From: Aureibacillus halotolerans | Lineage (GTDB): Bacteria; Bacillota; Bacilli; Bacillales; DSM-28697 | NCBI RefSeq assembly: GCF_004363045.1 | Contig: NZ_SNYJ01000002.1 | Span: 404,020-468,019 of the forward strand | Length of the DNA: 64,000 bases | Direction of reading: 5' to 3' | In this document: positions 33,930 to 43,505 of the stretch, piece by piece | Layout: the number at the start of each line of letters is the position of its first letter | How positions within the stretch are numbered: the first letter of the stretch is position 1 | Translations under genes and position numbers: made by a program | The notes under the pieces: model-generated | What the model was told of the DNA's origin: nothing | The model's input: the letters and a program-made list of their open reading frames with translations, nothing else | Database searches by the model: none

Positions 33930-34808
33930 ATGACAACGGAAGGAAAAATAATTAAAGCATTGAGTGGGTTTTACTACGTGCAAACAGATACGCAGGTTTA
34001 TCAATGTAAAGCCAGAGGGTTGTTTCGAAAGACCGGAGAATCTCCCCTCGTTGGCGATCAAGTTGTTTTTGCGCCTGTCGACGAAATGGTTCTTGAGATT
34101 AAACCGAGGAAAAATGCTCTTGTTCGTCCGCCAATCGCTAACATTGACCAAGCCCTGCTTGTGTTTTCAGCACGTCAGCCCGATTTTCAAACTACTTTGC
34201 TTGATCGATTTTTAGTTGTTATTGAGGCCTATGATATTGAACCAATCATTTGTGTAAGTAAAACAGATTTGCCAAATGAAGAAGATATTGCCCCGCTAAA
34301 GAATCAAGTTAACGTCTATGAACAAATGGGGTACCAGGTGATGTGGACATCCGCGGAAACGAAAAACGGACTTGACCATTTCCTTCCACTTATTCAAGAC
34401 AAGATCAGTGTTGTTGCGGGGCAATCAGGCGTTGGGAAGTCTTCATTATTGAATGCAGTTGCCCCAGAGCTTTCTTTGAAAACCGACGAAATTTCCCGCT
34501 CCTTAGGACGAGGAAAGCATACGACACGTCATGTGGAGTTGTTGCCAGTTGGTGGTGGTTGGATTGCAGACACCCCTGGGTTTAGTTCCTTGGATTTTGA
34601 TGCGATCGCCTCCGCGGAGGAGCTTAGTCAATACTTTATTGATTTTCATCCTATCATGGCGGATTGCCGATTTAGAGGCTGCACACATATGAAAGAACCA
34701 AAATGTGCTGTGAAAGCCGCAGTGGAACATGGAGACATTGCTGACTTTCGCTACAAGCACTACCAGCAATTTTTTGAAGAGATTAAGGATCGTAAAGAGA
34801 GGTATTAA
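33930..34808 (+). CDS. rsgA: Ribosome small subunit GTPase RsgA
   Basis: Circularly permuted GTPase for late 30S maturation. An OB-fold at residues 1-65 precedes the permuted G domain with GQSGVGKSSLLN and DTPGFSS. The zinc-binding tail has CRFRGCTHMKEPKC. The length of 292 is usual. GGAGG lies 8 bases before ATG 33930. The neighbours prkC and rpe are the usual ones. Confidence 0.96.
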   Translation: MTTEGKIIKALSGFYYVQTDTQVYQCKARGLFRKTGESPLVGDQVVFAPVDEMVLEIKPRKNALVRPPIANIDQALLVFSARQPDFQTTLLDRFLVVIEAYDIEPIICVSKTDLPNEEDIAPLKNQVNVYEQMGYQVMWTSAETKNGLDHFLPLIQDKISVVAGQSGVGKSSLLNAVAPELSLKTDEISRSLGRGKHTTRHVELLPVGGGWIADTPGFSSLDFDAIASAEELSQYFIDFHPIMADCRFRGCTHMKEPKCAVKAAVEHGDIADFRYKHYQQFFEEIKDRKERY

Positions 34809-34815
34809 CAAACCT

Positions 34816-35475
34816 ATGAACAAAATTGCCCCATCCATTTTAGCAGCCGACTTTGGCCAGTTGAAAAACGAGTTGAAGGACGTCGAAGCAGCAGGTGCCG
34901 ACTACATCCATTTTGATGTGATGGATGGCGCATTTGTACCAAACATTTCGTTTGGTCTGCCTGTCCTACAATCCATCGCACCAAGCATCTCTATTCCAAT
35001 TGATGTCCATTTAATGATTGATGCCCCTGAAAGATATATTGATGCGTATGCGACCGCAGGCGCCGATATCATTACGATCCACCAAGAGGCAACGAACCAT
35101 TTACATTCAGCGCTACAGCAAATCAAGAACGCTGGCTGCAAAGCTGGTGTTGCGATTAATCCAGCAACGCCAGTGCATACACTTGATGCCATTATTCAGG
35201 ATATTGATTTGCTCTTAATTATGACGATCAACCCAGGGTTTGGCGGGCAGTCGTTAATTCGAGAAACCGTGAAAAAAATTGCACAAGCCAATGACTTAGC
35301 CACACGTGCAAATCGCCAAATCGAAATTGAGGTCGACGGCGGTATTACAAAAGAAACCATTGCAGACTGTGCGGCAGCAGGTGCCAATGTCTTTGTTGCA
35401 GGCTCAGCGATCTTTCAAAGCAGCGATCGAAAAAAAGCGGTGGAGGAATTGCGCCTCGCTGCAGGTAGTAAGTAG
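34816..35475 (+). CDS. rpe: Ribulose-phosphate 3-epimerase
   Basis: Interconverts ribulose 5-phosphate and xylulose 5-phosphate in the pentose phosphate pathway. TIM-barrel signatures HFDVMDGAFVPN, DVHLMI and VDGGI carry the metal and acid-base residues. ATG 34816 gives 219 residues and the usual KIAPSILAADF start; the purine-rich GAGAGG is about 13 bases upstream, slightly far. A terminator closes the group. Confidence 0.96.
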   Translation: MNKIAPSILAADFGQLKNELKDVEAAGADYIHFDVMDGAFVPNISFGLPVLQSIAPSISIPIDVHLMIDAPERYIDAYATAGADIITIHQEATNHLHSALQQIKNAGCKAGVAINPATPVHTLDAIIQDIDLLLIMTINPGFGGQSLIRETVKKIAQANDLATRANRQIEIEVDGGITKETIADCAAAGANVFVAGSAIFQSSDRKKAVEELRLAAGSK

Positions 35476-35576
35476 AGGTTCTATTCAGCGTTCAAAAACA
35501 GGTAAGGGACCAGGTTATCAAGCTAGGCAATCCTTATTGTCAAATGAGTACTTATTTAACGTTAGTTCAATTGCTT

Positions 35577-35604
35577 AAAGCTCCTATTTGGAGCTTTTTT
35601 TTTT
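35577..35604 (+). terminator. Terminator after rpe
   Basis: AAAGCTCC pairs with GGAGCTTT around a five-base loop, followed by a run of about ten T. Confidence 0.9.
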
Positions 35605-35625
35605 GCGAAAAAAAAGAAGATGATC

Positions 35626-35654
35626 TTGCAAAAAATAGAAAAAATGCGTATAAT
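35626..35654 (+). promoter_or_regulatory. Promoter of the two-component/ABC import cluster
   Basis: TTGCAA (35626-35631) and TATAAT (35649-35654) are 17 bases apart in AT-rich DNA. Confidence 0.7.
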
Positions 35655-35725
35655 CAAAATTTACCAAAATAAAACAAAGGAGAATCAAAAATAAACAGAC
35701 ATAATAATTGTAGGTGAATCGTTTG

Positions 35726-37474
35726 GTGACTTCAAATCCTTTGCATTTTTTTCTTTCATGGCCCATTCGAAAAAAGCTCTTGTTTTTATTTGTCATGCTT
35801 TTGCTCATCGTTGCATGGTCAACGTGGAGTTTACAAAATTTCGTATTTAAGGAATACGATGAAAAAATGCACCAAGAATCCTCCAAGGTGCTACGAATGA
35901 TGACGCTTCAAATTGAAAATGAATTAAGGTCATTAGATGATCTCTCCTTTAATTTGATTACAGATCCGTATATTCAGGAATTGCTGTTTGAGGTCGAGGA
36001 GGGGGAATCACGCTATGAGCAGTACGTTATGGCTGAACAACTTCGAGTCCGTATGTTAGACCTTGGAGACTATCGTCAGTACAGTCCGTATATTTATGTC
36101 TATGATCGTTTTGGAACCGAATACAGCGTCGGAATGAATCCTATCTCACTCACTCCTCTTGAGTATTCCATTGTCGCAGCAAAGGCTGAACAGGCTGGAG
36201 GAAGCAGTGTATGGTTGCCACTACTCAATGATCATGATGGCATTACACTCGCCAGACAAATTCGCTCGTATCGCCATTTGTCTTTATCTCCACTTGGCAC
36301 ACTAGCGATGCATGTGAATTTAGATCAGATGGTTCAGGAGGCAAAGTTAATTTTAGGTAGCCAAGAAACGAATTTTTATATTCGAGGACAGAATACTCTT
36401 TATTCAGATGTTTCACAGGAGCTTGAGCACGAAATTGAAGAGGCACTTCTTGCTACAAAAGGGTACGCCATAGTAAAGCGTGAGGAAGAGAAGTACTTTG
36501 TTACGAAATACACCTCAAAGGATTTTGGCTGGCATTATTATATTTTGACATCCTACGATTCCATCTTCGAACGTATTCAGCAGGTGAAAAATCTCGTCTT
36601 TTTCTTATTTGTACTGCTTTTTTTGCTTATGCTTTCGATTCTACATTGGTTTTCAAATAAAATGACAAATCCTATCGAGCAACTGCTATCGCAAATGAAG
36701 CATCTACAGCAAGGTTCATTTAAGGGCGATGTTCATATTTACCCGAACGATGAAATTGGTCAATTGCACAAAGAATTTCAGGTGATGGGAATGAAAATAA
36801 AAACCTTACTCGCCGACAACTATTCAAAACAACTTTCAATCAAAGAAAGTCAATACAAAGCCTTGCAAGCACAGATTAACCCACACTTTATGAACAATAC
36901 ACTGCAGGCAATTAATTGGTCGGCAAAGCTCTCTGGACAAAAGCAAATATCAAGTATGGTTGAATCGTTGGGGTTTCTTCTTCGCAATGCGATGCAGATG
37001 GATGAAGCGCTTGTGTCGCTTCGGGATGAAATGGAAACGGTTTCGCACTATATGAATATTCAATCCATGCGCTTTGAGGAACGTTTGTCCTTTTATTTCG
37101 AGATAGATGACCGCTGTTTGAACGCCTTTGTGCCAAAGCTTTCTATTCAGCCTCTCGTTGAAAATGCTGTGATTCATGTGTTGGAGCAGTCGATGGCGGA
37201 GTGTACGATTCAAGTGAGAGCCGAAGAACGAAATGACTCAATTTTCATTTCCGTTATTGATAATGGTCCGGGTGTGCCTATCAATTTAATGGAGGCCATT
37301 CAACGAGGCGAAGTGACACCTAAAGGGACGGGGATTGGACTCGCCAATATCGATGAAAGAATTCAATTGTTGTTTGGCCCTGAGTACGGTATACGAATAG
37401 GAAAGCGAGTGGAAGGCGCGGAAATAAAAATAATTCTTCCGATGAGGAGGCTTGAAGATGAGGTCAATGTGTAA
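35726..37474 (+). CDS. YesM-type sensor histidine kinase
   Basis: Membrane sensor kinase. One membrane helix near residues 15-37 and a second near 285-305 bound an extracellular domain of about 245 residues. A HAMP domain follows, then a His_kinase region with QINPHFMNNTLQAI, whose His is the phosphorylation site, and an HATPase with DNGPGVP and GTGIGLANI. I set the start at GTG 35726 because TAGGTG ends 9 bases before it; GTG 35714 and TTG 35723 are in frame too. The adjoining AraC-type regulator and sugar importer suggest it senses a carbohydrate. Confidence 0.9.
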   Translation: MTSNPLHFFLSWPIRKKLLFLFVMLLLIVAWSTWSLQNFVFKEYDEKMHQESSKVLRMMTLQIENELRSLDDLSFNLITDPYIQELLFEVEEGESRYEQYVMAEQLRVRMLDLGDYRQYSPYIYVYDRFGTEYSVGMNPISLTPLEYSIVAAKAEQAGGSSVWLPLLNDHDGITLARQIRSYRHLSLSPLGTLAMHVNLDQMVQEAKLILGSQETNFYIRGQNTLYSDVSQELEHEIEEALLATKGYAIVKREEEKYFVTKYTSKDFGWHYYILTSYDSIFERIQQVKNLVFFLFVLLFLLMLSILHWFSNKMTNPIEQLLSQMKHLQQGSFKGDVHIYPNDEIGQLHKEFQVMGMKIKTLLADNYSKQLSIKESQYKALQAQINPHFMNNTLQAINWSAKLSGQKQISSMVESLGFLLRNAMQMDEALVSLRDEMETVSHYMNIQSMRFEERLSFYFEIDDRCLNAFVPKLSIQPLVENAVIHVLEQSMAECTIQVRAEERNDSIFISVIDNGPGVPINLMEAIQRGEVTPKGTGIGLANIDERIQLLFGPEYGIRIGKRVEGAEIKIILPMRRLEDEVNV

Positions 37475-38210
37475 AGTCATGCTCGTTGATGATGAACGAA
37501 TCATTCTTGAAGGCATCGCTAAGTTGGTCAAATGGAACGAAGCAGGTACAAGCTTAGTTGCGACGGCAAGACATGGGGCAGAGGCCATTGAAAAAATTCC
37601 TGACGTTGAGCCGGAAATTATTGTTGCGGATATTCGCATGCCTGTCATGGATGGTCTAGAACTAGTAAAAAGCGTCAAGCAGCAATGGCCAGCGATCGAT
37701 TTCGTCTTATTGTCTGGCTTTCGAGATTTTGACTATGCGAGACAGGCAATGACTTACGGTATACGACACTATCTTCTAAAACCTTGCAATGAAACGACCA
37801 TTCTGAAAGCGCTAAGTGAGCTTACAAAATCGAGAGAGGAGCAAGAGCTTTCAAAGCCAATTAGATCTGAAACGCAGTGTCCTGTGAAAAAGATAGAGCA
37901 ACTTGTTCATGCGCATTTCGGAAACCCTGAATTAACACTGCAATGGATTGCCACGCATCATTTGCATATGAATGCAGACTACCTCGGAAAATTGTTTAAA
38001 CAAAAGAAAGCGGAGCGGTTTTCAGCTTATGTCACCCGCGTTCGTATTGAAAAGGTGAAAGTGTCATTAGCCACGGATGCGCACGCCCGTATCACAGAGC
38101 TTGCCGATGCATGTGGTTTTGGTGACAACCCCCATTACCTCAGTCAAGTGTTCAAAAGAGAAACAGGTTATACACCGACAGAGTATAAAAAAACGCATGC
38201 TCATTCGTAA
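37458..38210 (+). CDS. YesN-type response regulator with AraC DNA-binding domain
   Basis: A 250-residue regulator: receiver domain with VDDERII, a phospho-acceptor Asp in ADIRMPVMDG and a Lys in LLKP, then an AraC-type helix-turn-helix pair ending ETGYTPTEYKK. GAGGAGG lies 7 bases before ATG 37458, inside the kinase gene. It probably activates the importer genes just downstream. The linker between the domains is short compared with the large YesN proteins. Confidence 0.92.
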   Translation: MRSMCKVMLVDDERIILEGIAKLVKWNEAGTSLVATARHGAEAIEKIPDVEPEIIVADIRMPVMDGLELVKSVKQQWPAIDFVLLSGFRDFDYARQAMTYGIRHYLLKPCNETTILKALSELTKSREEQELSKPIRSETQCPVKKIEQLVHAHFGNPELTLQWIATHHLHMNADYLGKLFKQKKAERFSAYVTRVRIEKVKVSLATDAHARITELADACGFGDNPHYLSQVFKRETGYTPTEYKKTHAHS

Positions 38211-38256
38211 ACAACACTGATATTTGATGGAAAATCACGGATTTTTTAATTCCGAA

Positions 38257-38270
38257 CGTAAGCGCATACA
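38257..38270 (+). promoter_or_regulatory. Candidate cre site (CcpA operator)
   Basis: CGTAAGCGCATACA differs at two positions from the consensus TGWAANCGNTNWCA. It lies 53 bases before the binding-protein start, a place where carbon catabolite repression would make sense. Confidence 0.35.
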
Positions 38271-38322
38271 TGTACACTTGGTTTGTTAGGAAAGCTAAAA
38301 ACATAAAGAAAAGGGGATGCGT

Positions 38323-39621
38323 ATGAAGCATAAGTGGATGGGTGCCGCACTTTCCTTAGGTCTGTTGTTCTTGACTGCATGTGGGGACTCAGGTGCACCT
38401 TCGGGAGGCTCAAATGGTGAAAATGAAAGCGCTGACAGTAATGGGGAGCAGGTAGAACTCCGATTTGCGTGGTGGGGTGAACAAACTCGTCATGACTATA
38501 CACTAGAAGTCATTGAAATGTATGAAAAAGAAAACCCAAATGTAAAAATCAATCCTGAGTATGCAAACTTTGATGACTACTGGAAAAAAATCGCGCCACA
38601 AGCAGCGGCCAATGAACTTCCTGATATTATTCAAATGGATATATCGTACTTAGCCCAATATGGAGAAAAAGGCCAGCTTGCTGATTTAACCGCTTATACA
38701 GGAGACATCATTGATACATCAGCGATGAATGAAAATTCAATTTCAGGTGGTAAGGTTGGCGATAAACTGTATGGGTTTAACCTTGGAGAGAATGTAGTGA
38801 ATTTTCAGTACAATCCTGCGACGTTAAAGAAAATAGGCGTGGAGGAGCTTCCAGAGGATTGGACGTGGGACGACTACGAGGAAATTGCCCTCAAGGCCGC
38901 CGAACACGACTTGTTCTTTGACGGCGGGATGAGACCAGAAGTGTTTTTTGGGTATTATCTAAGAACAAAAGGGGAGTCATTGTTTAATGAAGACGGTACG
39001 GCCCTAGGCTATGACGATGATCAGCATTTCATTGACTTTTTCTCCATGCTTCAAAATTTAGTGCTTGAGGGTGCTGCGCCTGCACCGGATTTTAAAGCAC
39101 AACTGAAGGGATATGGAGATAATCCTGTCGTCAAAGGCGAGGGGATTGGCATTTGGCAATGGTCGAATCAGTTTATCGCTCTTTCTGAGGTGTCTGATGA
39201 GCCACTCGCCATGCAGCATATGCCTGGACCTAATCGTGAAGATGGCTTGTATTTAAAGCCAAGTATGTATTTCTCAATTGCAGAGAGCTCAGCACACAAA
39301 GAGGAAGCCGCCAAGTTTATCGATTTTTGGGTCAACAATATCGAAGCCAATAAAATCATCTTAGGGGATCGTGGAGTGCCTGTTTCAACAGAAGTGCTTG
39401 AAGCGATCAAACCTGAGCTACCTGAAGTAAAACAAAAAGTATTTGACTATGTGGCATGGGCGAAAGACAACAGTTCTCCGATGGACCCGCCTGATCCGCC
39501 CGGGGCTGCTGAGTTGTATGCATCACTTGCAGATGTAACTGAACAAATGGAATTTGGGCGTATGAGTGCTGAGGATGCCGCGAAGCAGTTCAGGTCTCAA
39601 GCGGAAGGTATCTTAAAGTAA
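38323..39621 (+). CDS. Sugar ABC transporter substrate-binding lipoprotein
   Basis: Extracellular solute-binding protein, family 1 (CUT1 class), 432 residues. The signal ends in the lipobox LTAC with Cys at residue 20, followed by a Gly/Ser/Asn-rich linker. The mature part has the family fold markers such as IIQMDISYLAQY and SMYFSIAESS. I chose ATG 38323 over ATG 38317 because AAGGGG touches the latter. The two permeases follow after a hairpin. The sugar is unknown; oligosaccharides or breakdown products of plant polymers are typical for YesMN-linked systems. Confidence 0.92.
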   Translation: MKHKWMGAALSLGLLFLTACGDSGAPSGGSNGENESADSNGEQVELRFAWWGEQTRHDYTLEVIEMYEKENPNVKINPEYANFDDYWKKIAPQAAANELPDIIQMDISYLAQYGEKGQLADLTAYTGDIIDTSAMNENSISGGKVGDKLYGFNLGENVVNFQYNPATLKKIGVEELPEDWTWDDYEEIALKAAEHDLFFDGGMRPEVFFGYYLRTKGESLFNEDGTALGYDDDQHFIDFFSMLQNLVLEGAAPAPDFKAQLKGYGDNPVVKGEGIGIWQWSNQFIALSEVSDEPLAMQHMPGPNREDGLYLKPSMYFSIAESSAHKEEAAKFIDFWVNNIEANKIILGDRGVPVSTEVLEAIKPELPEVKQKVFDYVAWAKDNSSPMDPPDPPGAAELYASLADVTEQMEFGRMSAEDAAKQFRSQAEGILK

Positions 39622-39631
39622 GGGTTGCCAG

Positions 39632-39668
39632 AGCCATAGCTGATGAAGTTGTTCAGCTATGGCTTTTC
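39632..39668 (+). terminator. Hairpin between binding protein and permease genes
   Basis: AGCCATAGCTGA pairs perfectly with TCAGCTATGGCT around a nine-base loop, followed by TTTT. Such partial terminators usually keep the binding protein more abundant than the permeases. Confidence 0.75.
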
Positions 39669-39740
39669 AAGTAATGCTTGTCCATCAAAATGCACCGGAG
39701 TGATCAGTTCGTCACTCGCTGAAAGAAAGGAAGTTCATTG

Positions 39741-40637
39741 ATGAAACCATCACTTTCACAAAATCTTACAGGGTATGCGTTTATTTCACCCTTTGTTTTT
39801 GGCTTTTTAGCGTTTACTTTTATTCCAATCCTTGCGTCTTTGTATTTATCTTTTACAGATTATGACCTTTTATCGACCCCTTCATGGGTAGGTATCGATA
39901 ATTACGTCGAAATGTTCACGAATGACCCTAAATACTGGAAGTCGATCGAAGTGACCTTTTTATATGTCTTTTTAGGTGTTCCTTTACGGCTCGCTTTTGC
40001 TCTTGCAGTGGCGATGCTTTTGAATACAACCTCAAGAGCGATAGGCGTTTATCGTACGCTTTTTTATTTGCCTTCGATTATCGGTGGTAGCGTTGCTGTA
40101 TCCATTATGTGGCGGAATTTGTTTGGCGATGATGGTGTAGTGAATTCATGGTTGGTCTTTTTGGGGATTCCGTCCGTCTCCTGGTTTGGCGATCCAGATG
40201 CAGCTTTAAGCATGCTCATTAGCTTGTCTGTGTGGCAATTCGGCTCTTCAATGCTCATTTTCCTTGCGGGTTTAAAGGGCATCCCAGTGGCATTGTATGA
40301 AGCAGCAGATGTTGATGGAGCCAATCCCTTTCAACGTTTTTTCAAGATCACCATGCCAATGCTGACGCCGGTCATTCTGTTTAATATGATCATGCAAACC
40401 ATCGGCGCTTTTATGACGTTTGTTCCCGCGTACATTATTTCTAAAGGAGAAGGCGGCCCAATGGACGGAACGCTTTTGTATTCCCTTTATCTATTTAGGC
40501 AAGGCTTTGTTTTTTTTAATATGGGATATGCTTCAGCAATGGCCTGGGTCATGCTCGTCATCATAGGCATTTTTACAGCGATTCTATTTATGTCCTCCAA
40601 ATTTTGGGTTCATTATGAAACAAAGGGGGGCAAATGA
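39741..40637 (+). CDS. Sugar ABC transporter permease (UgpA/MalF type)
   Basis: Membrane component with six predicted helices, 298 residues. The cytoplasmic EAA loop is visible as [21 protein letters not shown], which docks the ATPase. ATG 39741 follows AAAGGAAG. The gene ends with a stop just before the start of the second permease. Confidence 0.93.
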   Translation: MKPSLSQNLTGYAFISPFVFGFLAFTFIPILASLYLSFTDYDLLSTPSWVGIDNYVEMFTNDPKYWKSIEVTFLYVFLGVPLRLAFALAVAMLLNTTSRAIGVYRTLFYLPSIIGGSVAVSIMWRNLFGDDGVVNSWLVFLGIPSVSWFGDPDAALSMLISLSVWQFGSSMLIFLAGLKGIPVALYEAADVDGANPFQRFFKITMPMLTPVILFNMIMQTIGAFMTFVPAYIISKGEGGPMDGTLLYSLYLFRQGFVFFNMGYASAMAWVMLVIIGIFTAILFMSSKFWVHYETKGGK

Positions 40638-40638
40638 T

Positions 40639-41475
40639 ATGAAAACAAAACTCACAAGAAAATGGATGTATCATCTGGTCGCTGCTGCCGGCGCTTTTCT
40701 GATGCTGTATCCTGTGTTGTGGCTTGTCATGAGTTCCTTTAAACCAAGCACTGATATTTTTGTGACGGCAGAGTCGCTTATCCCAGATCCATGGATTTGG
40801 AGCAATTACGCAGATGGGTGGCAAGGCATAGGCGATTTTACCTTTGCAACGTTTATTAAAAATTCACTCATCATCGTTATCATTTCAACGATAGGCTCCA
40901 CGTTTTCCTCTGCTCTCGTCGCCTTTGGGTTTGCTCGCTTGAAATTTAAAGGAAGAGGCTTTTGGTTTATCGTGATGATGTTTACTTTGATGCTTCCGAA
41001 CGATGTTGTCCTTGTCCCGCAGTATATTCTCTTTGCAAAGCTTGGTTGGTTAAATTCAATGTACCCGATTATTGTCCCAAGCTTTTTTGGTCACCCATTT
41101 TTTATCTTTTTAATCATTCAGTTCATCCGAACGATTCCAGGAGAGTTGGATGAAGCGGCAGTGATGGATGGATGTGGTAAATTCAAGCTGTTTGTGCGTA
41201 TTATTATGCCACTCGTGACACCTGCCATGGCTACGGCAGCTATCTTTTCATTCTATTGGCGTTGGGAGGACTTGCTTGGGCCGTTGTTGTATTTAAATAA
41301 GCCTTCTCTATACACAGTCTCAATGGCATTGAAAATGTTCTTAGACAATGAGTCGCTTTCAAATTGGGGGGCAATGTTTGCAATGTCCGTAGTCAGCTTG
41401 ATTCCGGTCATTCTGATCTTCTTCCTTTTTCAACGCTATATCGTTGAGGGCATTAGCACGAGCGGGTTAAAGTAA
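40639..41475 (+). CDS. Sugar ABC transporter permease (UgpE/MalG type)
   Basis: Second membrane subunit, 278 residues, six helices. The EAA motif is [27 protein letters not shown] is 9 bases before ATG 40639, the chosen start. No ATPase gene lies in the cluster, so a shared MsmX-like ATPase elsewhere is the likely partner, as is known for CUT1 importers of Bacillus. No glycoside hydrolase gene is present either. Confidence 0.93.
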   Translation: MKTKLTRKWMYHLVAAAGAFLMLYPVLWLVMSSFKPSTDIFVTAESLIPDPWIWSNYADGWQGIGDFTFATFIKNSLIIVIISTIGSTFSSALVAFGFARLKFKGRGFWFIVMMFTLMLPNDVVLVPQYILFAKLGWLNSMYPIIVPSFFGHPFFIFLIIQFIRTIPGELDEAAVMDGCGKFKLFVRIIMPLVTPAMATAAIFSFYWRWEDLLGPLLYLNKPSLYTVSMALKMFLDNESLSNWGAMFAMSVVSLIPVILIFFLFQRYIVEGISTSGLK

Positions 41476-41568
41476 TGAATTGCTGCTTTTTCCGCCTGCC
41501 GGCTGTATAATTTGTTCCTCTTGTTGGATGGAGAAAAATTAGCGATAATACCAACAGAGGTGATAAGA

Positions 41569-42225
41569 ATGAGTGTATGGCGTATCATGGCAGGCGGACC
41601 AATGGAAAATGTACCTATCGACGAATGCGTGAAGAACCGGAACTATTGGATTGGCGTAGATCGTGGTGCAGCTGTTCTTCAAGACGAGGGCATTGATCCA
41701 ATTGCAGTGTTTGGCGATTTTGACTCGCCAGAAGGGAAAGCCTGGTTAAACAGTTCAAGCGATGCAGGCGCAAAACATCTTTATCCAGAAGAAAAAAATG
41801 ATACCGATTTAGCCCTCTGTGTGACATGGGCACTCGCGCAAAAACCAGCACGATTGGAGATCTATGGGGCGACAGGTGGAAGGCTTGATCATTTTATAGG
41901 CAGCATCGGTATGCTTGAAGGCGCTATTGATTCAGGGGTCAATGTCGTTATAATTGATCGCTGGAATGAGCTTTCAATGTATACGAGCGGTTCGTACACC
42001 CTTCAAAACAATTCTTTGTACACGTACCTATCGTTTCACGCCGTTACAGCGTCTGTAGAAGGTCTCACGCTTAAGGGAGTAAAATATCCATTGCAAAGCT
42101 TTACCTTGGAGAGAAACAGCACGCGCTGCGTGAGCAATGAATTTTCAGCACAACAGGCACAGCTTGATTTTTGTACAGGGCGGCTACTTATGATACGAAG
42201 TCGAGACAGAAATGAAAAAGAATAG
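41569..42225 (+). CDS. thiN: Thiamine pyrophosphokinase
   Basis: Makes thiamine pyrophosphate from thiamine and ATP. The 218-residue protein shows FGDFDSPEG, the KNDTDLALC motif and the GATGGRLDHFIG signature. ATG 41569 is preceded by GAGGTGATAAG. It returns to the conserved order after the importer insertion (rpe-thiN-spoVM-rpmB). Confidence 0.93.
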   Translation: MSVWRIMAGGPMENVPIDECVKNRNYWIGVDRGAAVLQDEGIDPIAVFGDFDSPEGKAWLNSSSDAGAKHLYPEEKNDTDLALCVTWALAQKPARLEIYGATGGRLDHFIGSIGMLEGAIDSGVNVVIIDRWNELSMYTSGSYTLQNNSLYTYLSFHAVTASVEGLTLKGVKYPLQSFTLERNSTRCVSNEFSAQQAQLDFCTGRLLMIRSRDRNEKE

Positions 42226-42319
42226 GTACTATTTTTGAGATGCTGAATATACTGTAGTAGAAGAGGAGCCAAGCGGTTTCTTGCATTGGCAAGCCAAGTG
42301 AGTACGAGGAGGGAATCCT

Positions 42320-42400
42320 ATGAAATTTTATACGATTAAGCTCCCTAGATTCCTAGGAGGTTTTGTACGAGTTATTCTAGCCTCAATAAAAAAAGAGTAA
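42320..42400 (+). CDS. spoVM: Stage V sporulation protein M
   Basis: A 26-residue amphipathic helix peptide that recognises the curved forespore membrane and anchors SpoIVA for spore coat assembly. The sequence reads MKFYTIKLPRFLGG then FVRVILASIKKE, close to the B. subtilis peptide and including the helix-breaking Pro at residue 9. GAGGAGGG lies about 6 bases before ATG. The order thiN-spoVM-rpmB supports the call. It is below the usual ORF length cut-off. Confidence 0.95.
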   Translation: MKFYTIKLPRFLGGFVRVILASIKKE

Positions 42401-42409
42401 GACAAGACC

Positions 42410-42437
42410 AGCGCCCTTGGAGGTGCTTTCTTTTTTT
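42410..42437 (+). terminator. Terminator after spoVM
   Basis: AGCGCC pairs with GGTGCT (one G-T pair), followed by TTCTTTTTTT. Confidence 0.65.
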
Positions 42438-42606
42438 GAAGAGGGTCCGAAAAAAACAAGACTTGTAAACGTCGGGATATGAATCCGTCGCATGACGACC
42501 GCACGTTTTGTTTTACCGGTGTTCAATGCTTCAAAAAAAGCCGCTTTTCGACTGCATTTTTAAAAGCTGAGGTTTCGTTGTTGTCTTCATTGTTCATTTT
42601 CGATAT

Positions 42607-42637
42607 AAAAAACCGCCCTTCGAGAGGACGGTTTTTT
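42607..42637 (-). terminator. Terminator of rpmB
   Basis: A stem of AAAAAACCG with CGGTTTTTT encloses a short GC loop; on the minus strand it ends in a T-run 28 bases past the rpmB stop. The 170 bases between this and the spoVM terminator hold nothing I recognise. Confidence 0.8.
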
Positions 42638-42664
42638 ACACATGTACAAATGCTTACTCAGTTG

Positions 42665-42853
42665 TTACACACGTTCAACTTTGCCTGATTTGAGCGCACG
42701 CGCTGATACATAGACTCTCTTTGGCTTGCCATTGACGAGAATACGTACCTTTTGCACATTTGCTCCCCAAGTACGTTTATTCGAATTCAAAGCGTGAGAA
42801 CGACTGTTTCCAGTACGTGTACGTCTCCCTGTAATAACACATTTACGAGCCAT
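42665..42853 (-). CDS. rpmB: Ribosomal protein bL28
   Basis: Large-subunit protein, 62 residues. [11 protein letters not shown] at the N-terminus and KRTWGAN with [14 protein letters not shown] are typical. It is the zinc-free type: only one Cys is present, without the paired CxxC ligands. GAAGGAGGGA lies before the ATG. It is transcribed opposite to its neighbours, as in B. subtilis. Confidence 0.97.
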   Translation of the reverse strand: MARKCVITGRRTRTGNSRSHALNSNKRTWGANVQKVRILVNGKPKRVYVSARALKSGKVERV

Positions 42854-42887
42854 AATGCGGTCCCTCCTTCTTTCAATACACTTTCCA

Positions 42888-42915
42888 AGTATATTATTTC
42901 ATGCATACTATACAA
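42888..42915 (-). promoter_or_regulatory. Candidate promoter of rpmB
   Basis: On the minus strand TTGTAT and TATACT are 16 bases apart, 35 bases before the rpmB start. Confidence 0.45.
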
Positions 42916-43057
42916 ATGTACCATACTCAGTTGTTCGTTTCAACTGGTCGTATACAGGACTTTTTGGGATATGCAAACTTTTTGGCTGAGCTTTGATGAA
43001 GAGAGATTTTGAGTGTCTTCTATAGGAAAGCTGTCATTCGCTTGCTTTTACTCTAGA

Positions 43058-43197
43058 TGAGTCCCTTTTTAATTATGTCACATCATAATAAATGATTGCA
43101 TCATCAAAAGCAGCCACTAGCGAGACTTTAGCGGCAAAGAAATCATGACGAAGCGTACTTCTGAGTCGATGTTGCGCTTATGTCCTTAAGGGTGAAA
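43058..43197 (+). repeat. Intergenic repeat R1, partial copy C1
   Basis: Starts GAGTCCCTTTTTAATTATGTCA, a segment also in copy A, and contains the core from GCAGCCACTAGCGAGACTT to TCCTTAAGGGTGAA. The left and right ends of R1 are missing. It is followed within 12 bases by R2 copy C. Confidence 0.7.
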
Positions 43198-43208
43198 AGA
43201 AAATACTG

Positions 43209-43388
43209 TCGCTTCGTCAAAATACTTCGCGTTCCGCGGGCACGGCTTCAGCTTCCTCGGAGTCTTGCTTTCCTCCGGGATCTTCAGCTCGCGCTGTTCC
43301 ACCCTAAAGGGTACAAGTGCAACATCGACTCAAAATGACTTCGTCGTGTTTGCTTTGCCGCTGGAGTCTACGTATTTTGACTACGCTG
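43209..43388 (+). repeat. GC-rich repeat R2 (copy C), interrupted by an R1 core
   Basis: Runs from GTCGCTTCGTCAAAATACTTC through TTCCGCGGGCACGGCTTCAG and TCTTCAGCTCGCGCTGTTCC to CTGGAGTCTACGTATTTTG. An inverted R1 core with GGGTACAAGTGCAACATCGACT (about 43300-43362) sits between CTGTTCC and CTGGAGTCT. With C1 in plus orientation next to it, the pair forms a long imperfect inverted repeat. Confidence 0.75.
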
Positions 43389-43505
43389 ATGTTTGTTTCT
43401 GCGTAAATTGTTTTTTTAAAGGCAAGTTAGTGCATCGTTTCATGCAAAGTTATATCACCTAATTCAGTATTGATGCAGCGGTGGGCTTACGGTTTGTTTA
43501 TAATT

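Noticed and set aside
41480-41511. Promoter before thiN (TTGCTG and TATAAT)
   Set aside because: TATAAT is good, but the spacing is about 20 bases and the -35 box is weak; not firm enough to list.
42479-42688. 69-codon frame between spoVM and rpmB
   Set aside because: It crosses the rpmB terminator and the rpmB end; no ribosome site.
43265-43462. 65-codon frame in the rpmB-yloU gap
   Set aside because: Lies across R2 copy C and its flank; not kept in other copies.
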